A stretch of DNA of 64,000 nucleotides from Boswellia sacra (lineage: Eukaryota > Streptophyta > Magnoliopsida > Sapindales > Burseraceae): contig SNVD02006955.1 in the NCBI GenBank assembly GCA_013180625.2, positions 1,612,001 through 1,676,000 on the forward strand, in the 5' to 3' direction. Numbering within the stretch: position 1 is the stretch's first letter; each line of letters opens with the position of its first letter. This document shows, one piece after another, positions 40,002 to 50,436 of this stretch. Both the position numbers and the translations under genes were made by a program. The notes under the pieces are model-generated. The model saw only the letters and a list, made by a program, of their open reading frames with translations, was not told the origin of the DNA and did not search any database.

Positions 40002-40132
40002 TTATTATTATATTCTCCTTTTCCAAGTTTAGATAGTAAAGGAGAAAGGATGGAACGAAGCTAGAGATAAAGCAAAGACTAAAATGGAACAATGTTTACC
40101 TGGGATCTTCGGGGGCTTGTCCACAACTCCAT
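38025..40132 (-). CDS. GH28 polygalacturonase-like protein, copy 1
   Basis: Six exons on the minus strand (40100-40132, 39546-39875, 39237-39357, 38973-39147, 38812-38882, 38025-38734) total 1,440 nt and 479 residues. The 11-residue first exon (MELWTSPRRSQ) is followed by a hydrophobic stretch (AICVVGLLGVLFLLSI), so a secretion signal or N-terminal anchor is likely. GH28 motifs: SPNTDG (residues 235-240), GDDC (259-262) and VRIK (325-328). The usual GHG motif is replaced by FSAVIALGS, so the motif III histidine is absent; the same is true of the paralog at 61553. GH28 enzymes hydrolyse homogalacturonan in the cell wall, and this clade is generally annotated as probable polygalacturonase. Activity is inferred, not assured. 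The gene appears intact. Confidence 0.9.
39967..39999. repeat. (TA)n microsatellite in polygalacturonase intron 1
   Basis: About 16 TA units within the intron between the first two exons of copy 1. In the paralog the corresponding place has only a short 'atatatata', so this tract expanded after the duplication. Confidence 0.85.
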
Positions 40133-40540
40133 TGAGTTTAAACACTGAGTGTCTTTTACAGCATATATAGAGAGAGAGGAATTGATGTTGTTGTACAGGG
40201 CCTAAAAGGGTTTTTTTTTTTTTTTCATTTTCCATTTTGTTTCCTCAGAATGTGGGTGAAATAGCCAAAAGAAAATGACATTTTTAATCCAAATAGTTAA
40301 GCAAGTTTTCGTCTTTATCTATTTTGATCCTTTCATACATGCGTAATTTTATTCTCTTTGTTCTATTGTATTATGCGATCAAGGACAAGTTGTTCACCAA
40401 TTTAGTGTGAAGACAAGTCCAGTCCATGCTTCACTGAATTCTAAATTGGAATCTCTGAATTAGGTTTATTCTAAATTTGGACCATGGACAGGACCCCCCA
40501 CTTGAAAAAAAAAATTGAAAGACATGATACATTGAATACG

Positions 40541-42390
40541 CAGCGGTAGTATAAAAGTACCCCCACCCACCCACTACTCTACTACCCATCCCATTCCACT
40601 CCGCTTAGTTTGCTTTATGGTTGTTGGTGGATAATACCTAAAAAAATGCAATTGCAGGGAGTTTGATATGGACACGCTACACACACATGGGAAATGGCAT
40701 AACTAACTTTTCTTTACAAGTAATTGGCTTATTAATCAATGGTGTTTGTGCCTTGTGGTCATCTCTGGCAAGCAACAATCACAAATGGTAGCCAAGCCAA
40801 CAAATGACACAAAACGGAAGAGCAACAAACTCTTAACTACGTAGGAAGTTGAAAGCAATTGATTCAGGTCCACACATCACGGTTCCTTGTCAGCTACTGT
40901 TTTCTATCAGCATTTTTCATCCCGTGACCAAACTTGACATCTCCCAATGGCCCAGCCCTCACGGGCCAACTAACGTAACCCACGTAACCATTATCTCTGC
41001 ATTACACAGACTAATCAAATTTATTAATCATAACTTCTACACTTTGAACAGTCCTATTGCGGAATTTTCGACGCAATAGGCTCACCTTCTGCTATCCACA
41101 TGGCTCTCACCAACGGCTTTGAACTAAAACTAATGACTAAAGAGACATTCACTAAATCCTGAAGAAAAGTCTCGAGACAAACAACTTTTAGGTAAACAAA
41201 TCAAGAAAACTGAGTATTTTAATTCCTATTTGGGTTCTGGTAGTGGCTTTTGTGGTTTAGGCTCGGTACAACATCCCCTTCTCAGTGCATTACACGAGTC
41301 CCACTTATTGCATTGGCTCAAGGACAACAATATATAAAGATAATGTTATAGTGGAACCAATATACTCTCATTTTTTTTATTGTTTTTTTAACTTAGTAGA
41401 GTATGACCATGACAGTAGCATGCGCACGATCAAAGGCTTAAAGTGCTTATGGGCATAATAACATTATAAAAGTATCATCTCAAACTTATCAAATTTCGTT
41501 TAACAAATGATCGCATGTTGCCTTACAATTGTTATCATTGTCTGCTGACTAAAGATTCTTTGCTGAACTCAGTTTTGCTTGGATTTGCTTCGGCAAGGAA
41601 TCCTTGTTCTGTTTAACTTTGTTTAACTCAATCCATTGATATTTTTAAGTAAAAGTATACATCAAAAATCTTATATCAGATCATATATCTCAAATAATAA
41701 GATATTGATTTGAAGTTAAATATCATTCATTATATCGTCACTTTATTTATTTAATAATTATTAATTAATTTCACATTATTTAAAACCTTTATTTTGATTT
41801 TATTTCAAAAGAATAGCATTATTGAGGTATTCCCGCCTAAAACTTTGAACCACGAAAAAAGGCATGGAGTTGGGGTACCATACCGGTTTTCCTAAAATTT
41901 CCAGCCCAGATTACCCATACCCATATTCATGGGCTTGGGCTATGCTGGTGATCCTGGGCTATTTACCAAAAACACTTCCAAATGGGTGATATTGGGCTCA
42001 GGGAGGTCCAATGATTATTGGATATATAGCCTTCACTCTATACATGTTCATGAGTTTGGGCTCAGCTGGTGTGCCAGCGGCCAATTTTTTAATGTTAATT
42101 TCGTAACCGAAGTGGAGCGTTGTTATTTAATCCCATCAAATTTCTTTCGAAACTCTTTTTGAAATATATTTAATATAATCCTATAATTATCCTCGCTTTT
42201 AAATGTGTATTTGCAGTAAAACCTAGCCATTATCTTCCTCCATTTTGTTCATTTTTCTCTGCATATTCTCCAGGGGAGTTCCAAAAACATTTAGAATTGA
42301 GCTTGAAGGACTGCATGTGGGTTGGCAAATGACATTTGCCGTGAACTATATGGCTGGCCGGAGAGTTTGCGGTGTGGATAACGTGGATTC
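40541..42390. other. Intergenic, no gene seen
   Basis: Includes the far promoter region of polygalacturonase copy 1. The short open frames at 41929-42162 and 42245-42448 have no recognised domain; the latter overlaps a duplicated repeat unit and is not called as a gene. Confidence 0.4.
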
Positions 42391-42744
42391 AAATTTGGCT
42401 TTAACTAGATATGTGATATGTAGAGCAAATGCACTGGATGAACTATGAAGCATATGCTATCCATAATCTATATCAGTATATCGAATGAATGAATAAGATT
42501 AAAAAGAGGAGAATACTAAAAGTCACAAAATATATATATGGGAAATCATCTTTTGACACAAAACTAGATCATAAATTTGTATTAAATATAATTTTTTAAC
42601 TTTTAATTTCAACCATTTAAATTTGGCTTTAACTAGATATGTGATATGTAGAGCAAATGCAATGGATGAACTATGAAGCATATGCTATCCATAATCTATA
42701 TCAGTATATCGAATGAACAAATAAGATTAAAAAGAGGAGAATAC
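42391..42744. repeat. 126-bp direct repeats flanking a MITE fragment
   Basis: Units 42391-42516 and 42619-42744 both start 'aaatttggctttaactagat' and end 'aagaggagaatac', with about three differences. The spacer (42540-42618) is an internally deleted relative of the small element at 44192-44368 ('gggaaatcatcttttga', 'tcaaccatt'). The arrangement suggests a local duplication associated with that insertion. Confidence 0.8.
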
Positions 42745-43039
42745 GAAACGGATTAAGAAAAAACACCTTAAAAAAGATATTAAAAACGATTTGAGAAGAG
42801 AGGTAGAGAGATTGAATAACTGCCGGCATGGTGAAAGGTTGAAGAGATAATTAGACTATAATAAAACTGTTATATTATTATTTTTTTTAAAAGTTGAGAA
42901 GATCTCAACCATTACTTTTATCCAAGGGCTGAGATATGAGTGCCAGATTATAAGTACAGGATCCCATATTAAAGTCTCTTTGTGTGTGTGTATGTTGTTA
43001 TTGTGCAATACATAGTCACATACTTAGGTGGTAATATAT

Positions 43040-43755
43040 TGTTATTTTGTCCATTGAAGTCTAAATCTGAATAGAATTAGGTGGTAATTTTGTTTATTTT
43101 AAGTTTTAATCACTTTTTTTTAGATATTTTTATCTAAATCAAAAAAATGAAAAAATATCACTTTTTTTTTCTCTTAAAACATATGAATGTATTAAAATAC
43201 ATTTAATGCCACTTTTACATAATAAATTTGTGAAAACCAACCAAACCTAGCCGTGGGCCCATATAAGTAAAGCAAAGGAAGAGAGAGGGAAATGAAGTGC
43301 GAGCAAACCACGTGATACCAGTCTAGTTTCGTGGGCCCATGGAGGTAAAGCAAATTATTGATAATTAAATTTTGGTTTAATTTTATTAAATGTAATTAAT
43401 AAATATTAAATGTATAATTATTGATAATTTGAGTTTAATTTTACTAAATATAATTAATAAATACCAATATATAACTAAAGATGATTTTGGTTTAATTTCA
43501 TTAAATGTAAAAAATGAAAATTTTGGTTTAATTTTATTAATTATTTAATTTTTAAAGAATTGTTATAAATATAATATAAATATTTTACATCTCTTATTAT
43601 AAGGGTAAAAAAGTCACATTAAAAATCAGATATATTTTTATCACTTTTTTTAAGTTGTATATAAAAGAATAAACAAACATATTTTTAAGTGGTCTAAATT
43701 AAGTTCTAAAAAGTGTTTAGATCTAAAAAGTATTAAGTGATGGAATCAAACATTA
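43040..43755 (-). mobile_element. MITE-like element, family X, member B (inverted)
   Basis: The reverse complement aligns with member C end to end: 5' arm with 'cacttaatactttttagatct' and 'tttgtttattcttttatata', 3' arm with 'aaagtggcatt' and 'aaaaaagtgatattttt'. Its core (about 43240-43350) is unrelated to those of A and C and contains a duplicated 'cgtgggcccat' near 43254 and 43331. About 716 bp, no open frame. Confidence 0.55.
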
Positions 43756-44106
43756 GTATATTTGTTTTCTGAAAAGAAATATTAATTATTGAATTATGTG
43801 ATTTAGATTTGTTTAAACTTTAGACTTTGTCAAGAGAATATAAGGATGAGAAGAATGGGACAAGGTGGGGTTGTACAGTTCGAACCAATCATTTAAAATT
43901 ATATTTAATCTTAATTAAAAAATACAAATATATAATAAAAATTATTTAACAATCATTAAAAATTATTTTTCAAAAATTGAAAATATACATACATATCCAA
44001 AAATCAATTAACATTCAATTATCTAACAATCAAAATGAATAAAGTTTATCATAGATTTTTAAATCTTTCATAACATAATTTGAAGAATTACAAAAGGATA
44101 GATAGA
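43756..44106. other. AT-rich intergenic gap
   Basis: Very AT-rich sequence between member B and the microsatellite. No gene or recognisable repeat boundary is seen. Confidence 0.4.
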
Positions 44107-44139
44107 TACATACATACACACATACATACATATACATAT

Positions 44140-44188
<49 letters not shown>

Positions 44189-44190
44189 AT
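44107..44190. repeat. Compound microsatellite (ACAT)n (CA)n (TA)n
   Basis: Tracts of CATA, CA and TA in succession, directly left of the small element at 44192. Confidence 0.9.
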
Positions 44191-44191
44191 A

Positions 44192-44368
44192 GGGAAATCA
44201 TCTTTTGATACAAAACTAGATACAAATTTGTAATCGATAATCTATAAAATTTAATAATTGACATAATTATGAGTTGATAGTATTAAATATAATTTTTTTA
44301 CTTTTAGTTTCAACCATTATATTTTTTGATACCAATGGTCATAAATTTGTATAAAAAAAAATTTCCCC
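44192..44368. mobile_element. Small MITE-like element (177 bp)
   Basis: Begins GGGAAATCATC and ends AAATTTCCCC, giving short inverted ends. 'aaatttgta' occurs near both ends in opposite contexts. A shorter relative lies at 42540-42618. It sits between TA-rich tracts, so the target duplication cannot be defined. The class is not assigned. Confidence 0.45.
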
Positions 44369-44564
44369 ATATATATAAATTAATATAGTTTCAAAATTAT
44401 TTTAAAAATTTGCACTTACGACATTATATTTTACGGGGTGGGGTAGGACAATTGGTTTAGAGGCTAGACACATCCCTGACCCAACTCGATCGGAAAAGAA
44501 AAATTTTACCTCATAACTACCCTCTCACTATGGGTCACAACAAGGCCCGATAGGATTTACCCTA

Positions 44565-45287
44565 TGGTGTTTGCTTAAATCACTTAACACTTTTTAGATC
44601 TAAACACTTTTTAGGACTTAATTTATACCACTTAATAAGATGTTTGTTTGCTCTTTTATATACCACTTAAAAAAAGTGATAAAAGAATATATTAACTTTA
44701 ATGTGACTTTTATACCCTTGTATAGGAAATGTAAAAGTCTATATTATATTTTTATACAATTCTTTAAAAATTAAGTATTTAATAAAATTGAACTAAAAAT
44801 CATTTTCTTTTAAATAGTTAATATTATGTTTGTCATAATCTTTTAAAAATTAAATAATTGATATAATTAAATCAAAATTATCAATAATTATTATTTAATA
44901 ATTATTAATTATAAATTTAAATTATTAAATTTACTTATAATTTCTAATTAACTTTATTTTTTTTTAACTTCCCCTATCTCTTTCTCCCTTTCACTCTCTT
45001 TGCCTCACCCTCTCTCTCTGGCCCGCTCTTTCTCCCTCTCACTCTCTTCGCCTCACCCTCTCTCTGACCCCACGACAACAACCCCATTACATCGCCTAAA
45101 AAGTGGCATTTATGGTATTTTAATAATTCAGATGTTTTAGGAAGAAAAAAGTGACATTTTTTCACTTTTTTAATTCAGACATTTTTATCTGAAAATAAGT
45201 GATTAGAGATTCAAATAAATGAAAATAATTTTTTATATCATTTAATTCTATTCTGATTCAGATTTAAGTAGTTAAAACAAACAGTCC
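44565..45287 (+). mobile_element. MITE-like element, family X, member C (723 bp)
   Basis: Begins TGGTGTTTGCTTAAATCACT; its end reads, on the other strand, GGACTGTTTGTTTTAACTAC, an imperfect terminal inverted repeat. CTA flanks both sides (44562-44564 and 45288-45290), compatible with the 3-bp duplication of Harbinger/Tourist elements. The central core (about 44970-45090) is a CT-rich block, 'ctttctccctttcactctct' and 'tttgcctcaccctctctctc', tandemly duplicated. The core has no counterpart in A or B. Confidence 0.55.
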
Positions 45288-45290
45288 CTA

Positions 45291-45775
45291 AATTAACATA
45301 AATAGAATTTTTTATGATAATAAATTTTTGAATAATTTTATATGTATAACTCTTCTACAACTAACCCCTTATACAACCTAAATTAACAAAATACTATTGG
45401 ATATGTGAAACATTAAAATAAATTAAGAAAATCAAATGTAATTATCCATCTAATAATATTATATTAATTTTAGATTGTAAATATGTTATGGATACAGTAT
45501 TATTTTAAATGTTTTTATGTATTTAGTTAAAATAAACTATAAAAATGGGCATATGTATTGCGGCAGCCAGGAATGGATCGTTCCTTTTGGTTACAGTTGA
45601 TCTTTATATATTTTGAAAGTATAAACAACTCGTTCGTCGAAGCTGAGCTTCGAAGTGATGGACAAACGACTCACATATTCTACTTAGCAACGTGCGTTGA
45701 TCAATGCCTTGCATTTATCGTCTTACACTTTTGTTATCCTTCGGCTTTGAACATCTTCTTTTACATGTGAAAGGG
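45291..45775. other. Intergenic gap left of copia 3
   Basis: AT-rich sequence. The open frame at 45558-45770 has no recognisable domain. The last bases adjoin the AGCAC target duplication at 45776-45780. Confidence 0.4.
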
Positions 45776-45780
45776 AGCAC

Positions 45781-46021
45781 TGTCAAGGATACGGATTTCT
45801 CTTCCCAGAAACGTTCAACGCCTAACAGAATATAGTTGTAACAGAATGTATTTGTTGTATCTCAATCTCATTATTTTCTGTAACAACCTGATCTTGACAG
45901 CTTCCTTTATATTGTAATTCTGTTGCTATATTTCTGCTGTAATTCTAGTATAAATCTGTACAGCCATCACTTGATCATAATTAGAAAAAACTCATTCCTT
46001 AAATCTGTCAATACTCTTATA
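45781..46021 (+). repeat. 5' LTR of copia 3
   Basis: 241 bp, starts TGTCAAGGAT, ends ACTCTTATA, directly abutting the primer binding site. About 97 percent identical to the 3' LTR by eye. Confidence 0.9.
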
Positions 46022-46033
46022 TGGTATCAGAGC
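46022..46033 (+). other. Primer binding site of copia 3
   Basis: TGGTATCAGAGC, complementary to the 3' end of initiator methionine tRNA, immediately after the 5' LTR. Confidence 0.92.
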
Positions 46034-46072
46034 AAGTAAATCACTCCAACGAGTTTTTGATCCTCCTCTCAC

Positions 46073-49000
46073 ATGGGTTCTACCACAACAACGACAACAG
46101 CCACTATTGTGCAATTAAACGCGCCCACCCATTTCCCCATCAAACTAAATACCACAAATTTTTCGGTTTGGCGAAAACAAATCCAATCAACTCTTATTGG
46201 TTTAAATTTGCTGGAATACATAGAAGAGGCTGCCACTCCACCATCACAATTCCTTGATGCTGAAAACAAAACACCAAACCCAGACTACACTAGCTGGTAT
46301 CGGCAAGATCAAATTCTCTTCAGTGCCATACTTGGTAGCTGTTCAGACACGATCCAACCCATCATCTCCTCTGCCGAATCTTCAAAACAAGCTTGGGCAC
46401 GACTCACTCACAATTATGCCAACAGCTTCCGATCCAGAGTCATATCACTCAAAGCGAAGCTCGCGAAGTATCCCAAAGAAATCAAATCCATTGCTGAATA
46501 TCTCACTGACATGAGATCCATTGCTGATGATTTAGCTCTCACCCAAAATCCAGTTGATGAAGAAGATCTTGTTATCCATATTATCACTCAATTAGGCGAT
46601 GAGTTTAATCCTATTGTTGCTGCTATTAAAGCTAGGGAATCTCCACTCTCCTACTCTGAGTTATTTGACAAATTAACTGATTTTGAAAGATCATTGAAAG
46701 AGAAAGACTCACCTGTTGCTCCTATTATTGTGACAGCCAATGTTGCTCAAAAACATCAAACGAAACAGCAACAATTCCAAGGATCTGCTTCCAGCTCCCA
46801 CTTCAACAATCGCAACTCACGTGGAGTTTACAATAAAAATCCAAACCGTAATTGGCAGCATCAGAATGCAAATCGCTCCTATCGTGCCGATTTATTTTGT
46901 CGTTTTTGTGAAATTGCAGGTCATGATACACGTGATTGCAGGAAACTTGCAAAATTCTTAAAGGAGAATAACATGTCCGTGATTCACTCACAGCAACCAA
47001 ATACAACTCCGCATCCAGTTGCCAATGCTGCTACTTATTCCCCTCCCATTCAACAGCCTTGGTTATTTGACAGTGGTGCTTCTCATCATGCCACATCCAA
47101 TTTATCTGCTCTTCAAACTTTCTCAGATTATGGGAGTCCAGATGAACTCTACCTGGGTGATGGTAAAAGTCTCTCCATTTCCCATACTGGTCACACCAAA
47201 ATTCCAACATCTCACAATTCACTTTCATTATCTAATGTCTTGTGTGTTCCCAGTTTACGCAATAATTTGATTTATGTAGCTAAATTGTGTAAAACTAATC
47301 CTGTCTCTGTTGAATTTTTCTCTTCTCATTTTCTTGTGAAGGATCTTCGCACGGGGGCGCCTCTGCTACAAGCGAAAAACATTGATGATGTCTATTGCGT
47401 AACCTTTCCATCTCGTCCACAAATTAATGTCACCACTAAACTCTCAGTGTCTGATTGGCATCACAAACTAGGTCATCCATCCAATAAAGTTCTTAGTCTC
47501 ATTCTTAGACAACATTGTTCAATCTCTACTGCTAAGTCTCTTTCTGATTTTCATTGTAATTCTTGCTCAATAAATAAAAGTAATAAGTTACCTTTTTCCA
47601 TATATAAATTCTCTTGTCAGCACTAAACCTTTAGAGCTTATATATACTGATGTTTGGGGACCTACAAAGAAATCTATCGATGGTTATGAGTATTATATCA
47701 TTTTTGTTGATCATTTTACGAAATATATATGGCTTTATCCTATGAAGAAAAAATCTGACACTTACACTTTTTTTCCTCAATTTAAACGTTTAGTCAAAAA
47801 TTTCTTTCAAACCAAAATACAGACAGTTTTCTCTGACAATGGCGGTGAGTATCAAAAACTTATTCCGTTTTTCAACCAGTCTGGCATTTCTCACCTCACT
47901 TCTCCACCTCATACACCCGAACACAATGGCACGGCTAAAAGACGCCATCGACATATTGTCGAAACAGGGCTTTCCCTGCTTCACTTTGCCTCTCTTCCTT
48001 TACATTACTGGTCTTATGCCTTTCAAGCTGCAGTGTACCTGATCAATCGTCTTCCATCATCTCCCATTTCTTTTAACTCACCATTTCAAATGCTCTTTCA
48101 CAAGCCACCAAACTTTGCAACACTTAAGCCATTTGGGTGTTTGTGTTATCCATGGTTACATCCGTACACCACATCCAAGCTTCAACCAAGGTCTGTCCCA
48201 TGTGTTTTTCTTGGTTATTCTACTTCAAAATCTACCTACAAATGTCTTGATCCTACCACAAATCGTCTTTATTTATCTCGTCATGTCAAATTTGTTGAGA
48301 CCACATTTCCTTTACAAGTTCGCAACAAGTCTCCTGCATTTGCTACCCTTGTTCATGAAGCTCTCCATGCAGGTTCTTCCCAGGATCATGTCCAACAAAA
48401 TTGTTCCACCAAGATCATTCCTCCATCTTCACTTGCATCGACTATACTTCCGTCACCAACTCAAGATACTGCTGTTGCACCTGTGACTCCACCAGTCTCA
48501 CCACCACCTGCACCTCCTCTACCGCACATTCAAGACAACCCCACCCCCCCCCACCACGTCCTTTTCGTACAAAAAAACCAAATCCAAAATATTTCAATGA
48601 CAAATTTGTCAATCACACCACTAAACATCCACTTCCCACATCTTTAGAACCTACCTCTGTGTCACAAGCCATCCAAGATGCTCATTGGCGGCAAGCTATG
48701 GATGCCGAGTTCAATGCCTTGTTACAGAATGGCACTTGGGAGTTAGTTCCTAAATCATCCCATGTTGCTATTGGTTGCAAGTGGATCTTTCGCATTAAAC
48801 GCAAACCTGATGGTTCTCTTGACAAGTACAAAGCTCGCCTGGTGGCCAAAGGTTTTCTTCAACAACCTTGTCGTGATTATTTTGAAACTTTCAGCCCTAT
48901 TACAAAACCAGTTACCATTCGGATCATTCTGTGTCTGGCGCTATCTCAAAACTGCCCTTTGCGACAATTGGATATTAACAACGCCTTTTTACATGGTAAA

Positions 49001-50245
49001 CTTCAAGAAGATGTCTACATGGTTCAACCTCCCGGTTATATTCATCCTCAATTTCCAGACCATGTCTGCAAGCTTCAGAAAGCAATTTATGGCTTAAAAC
49101 AAGCTCCTCGAGCTTGGTATACGGAATTAAAAAATTTTTTGCTTACTTCTGGGTTTCGCAACTCTGTCGCTGATGCTTCTTTATTCATTTATGCTTCTAA
49201 CGGGATCACTGCCTACTTCTTGGTTTATGTTAATGATATTGTGCTCACAGGCAATAACAACTCTCATTTTTTGGATCAATTTGTTCACAGGTTAGCTGAT
49301 CGTTTTCCTATCAAGGATTTAGGCTCTTTGAATCAATTTTTGGGTGTTGAGGTCATTTCTACTACTTCTGGTCTGTTTCTTTCACAACATCGCCATATTA
49401 GTGATCTATTATCTCGGTATAAAATGGATGGTGCCAAAGAGGTGACTACTCCTCCCAACTTTGTGGAATCATATTCTCTTGTTGATGGCTCTTCCCCAGT
49501 AGATGCTACAACCTATCGCAGTCTAGTTGGTTCTTTACAATACTTGGCCATTACTCGTCCGGATGTATCCTTTGCTGTTAATGAACTTTCTCAGTTCATG
49601 CATGCTCCAACACAAAAACATCTTCAGGCTGTCAAACGTGTGCTTCGCTATCTGAAAGGGTCACTCCATCATGGGTTGTTTCTTAAACGCGATAGCCCTC
49701 TCTCCCTCACAGCATTTTCTGACTCAGATTGGGGTGGTGTTCAGGCAAATGGGCGTTCTACTACTGCCTATGTGTTATATTTAGGATCCAATATTATTTC
49801 TTGGAGGTCTGCTCGTCAAAAATCTGTCTCTCGTTCCTCCACAGAGGCTGAATACAAAGCCTTAGCAAATGCTGCGGCTGAAGTTCTCTGGGTTCAAAAC
49901 TTATTACATGAATTGGGTATCCATCTCCAACAGGCTCCTACATTATTCTGTGACAACACAGGTGCAACATACTTATGTGCTAATCCAGTTTATCATTCTC
50001 GTATGAAGCACTTGGCTCTTGACTATCATTTTGTTCGGGAACGCGTCTCTGCAGGCTTGCTTCGTGTTCTTCATATTAGTTCAAAAGATCAAATTGCGGA
50101 CATGCTTACCAAGCCTCTTGGCCGCAGTCCATTCCTTTATTTTCGCTCCAAGATTGGAGTCTCCGATGGAACCTCCATCTTGCGGGGGCATGTCAAGGAT
50201 ACAGATTTCTCTTCCCAGAAACGTTCAACGCCTAACAGAATATAG
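46073..50245 (+). pseudogene. Copia 3 gag-pol polyprotein, broken
   Basis: Starts at the ATG at 46073 (MGSTTTTTTATIVQLNAP) 39 bases after the primer site. Gag has a zinc knuckle (CRFCEIAGHDTRDC); protease has WLFDSGASHHATS; integrase has WHHKLGHPSNK and SDNGGEY; RT and RNase H follow ([28 protein letters not shown]). The lesions are a frameshift at about 47603-47626 ending the first frame (stop at 47624), and a second frameshift at about 48540 near a run of C between integrase and RT. The integrase glutamate expected in the HNG..ER segment is lysine (HNGTAKRRHR), and the RT catalytic YVDD is YVND. Both substitutions fit G-to-A changes. The frame runs 55 bases into the 3' LTR before its stop at 50245. 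Confidence 0.92.
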
Positions 50246-50431
50246 TTGTAATAGAATGTATTTGTTGTATCTGAATCCCATTATTTTCTGTAACAACCTG
50301 ATCTTGACAGTTTCCTTTATATTGTAATTCTGTTGCTATATTTCTGCTGTAATTCTAGTATAAATCTGTACAGCCATCACTTGATCATAATCAGAAAAAA
50401 CTCATTCCTTAAATCTGTCAATACTCTCATA
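50191..50431 (+). repeat. 3' LTR of copia 3
   Basis: 241 bp, starts TGTCAAGGAT after the purine tract and ends ACTCTCATA before the AGCAC duplication. Confidence 0.9.
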
Positions 50432-50436
50432 AGCAC

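Larger units (their letters stand above)
37916..40540 (-). repeat. Segmental duplication, copy 1 (polygalacturonase unit)
   Basis: Sequence from 'tcaaactagtcag' at 37916 through at least 'gacatgatacattga' near 40540 aligns throughout, exons, introns and upstream flank alike, with 61398-64000 in the same orientation. The right limit is unknown because the second copy runs off the window. Differences are scattered substitutions and small indels, plus a microsatellite expansion in the second copy. Confidence 0.9.
45781..50431 (+). mobile_element. Ty1/copia LTR retrotransposon of a second lineage, inactive (4.65 kb)
   Basis: LTRs of 241 bp at 45781-46021 and 50191-50431 differ at about 7 positions. 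A perfect 5-bp duplication AGCAC flanks the element (45776-45780 and 50432-50436). The LTRs begin TG but end TA (cttata / ctcata), a non-canonical terminus fixed by the duplication and by the primer site that starts on the next base. A polypurine tract (cttgcgggggca, 50179-50190) precedes the 3' LTR. The coding region is RE1-like rather than TNT1-like, so this is a different family from the copia copies at 1379 and 55993. Frameshifts and catalytic substitutions make it non-autonomous. Confidence 0.93.

Noticed and set aside
38025..40132. Loss of the GHG histidine as evidence that polygalacturonase copy 1 is decaying
   Set aside because: The paralog at 61553 has the same substitution and both frames are intact, so it is a clade feature.
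42245..42448. 67-codon open frame (VPKTFRIELEGLHVGWQMTF) as a gene
   Set aside because: Its end overlaps a duplicated 126-bp repeat, it matches no family I know, and no partner exons were found.
44107..44190. Regularly spaced CATA/CA/TA repeats as a CRISPR-like array
   Set aside because: Simple microsatellite with no unique spacers, in a plant nuclear context.
45558..45770. Possible short gene left of copia 3
   Set aside because: No domain similarity, and it is bounded by AT-rich DNA; treated as a chance frame.
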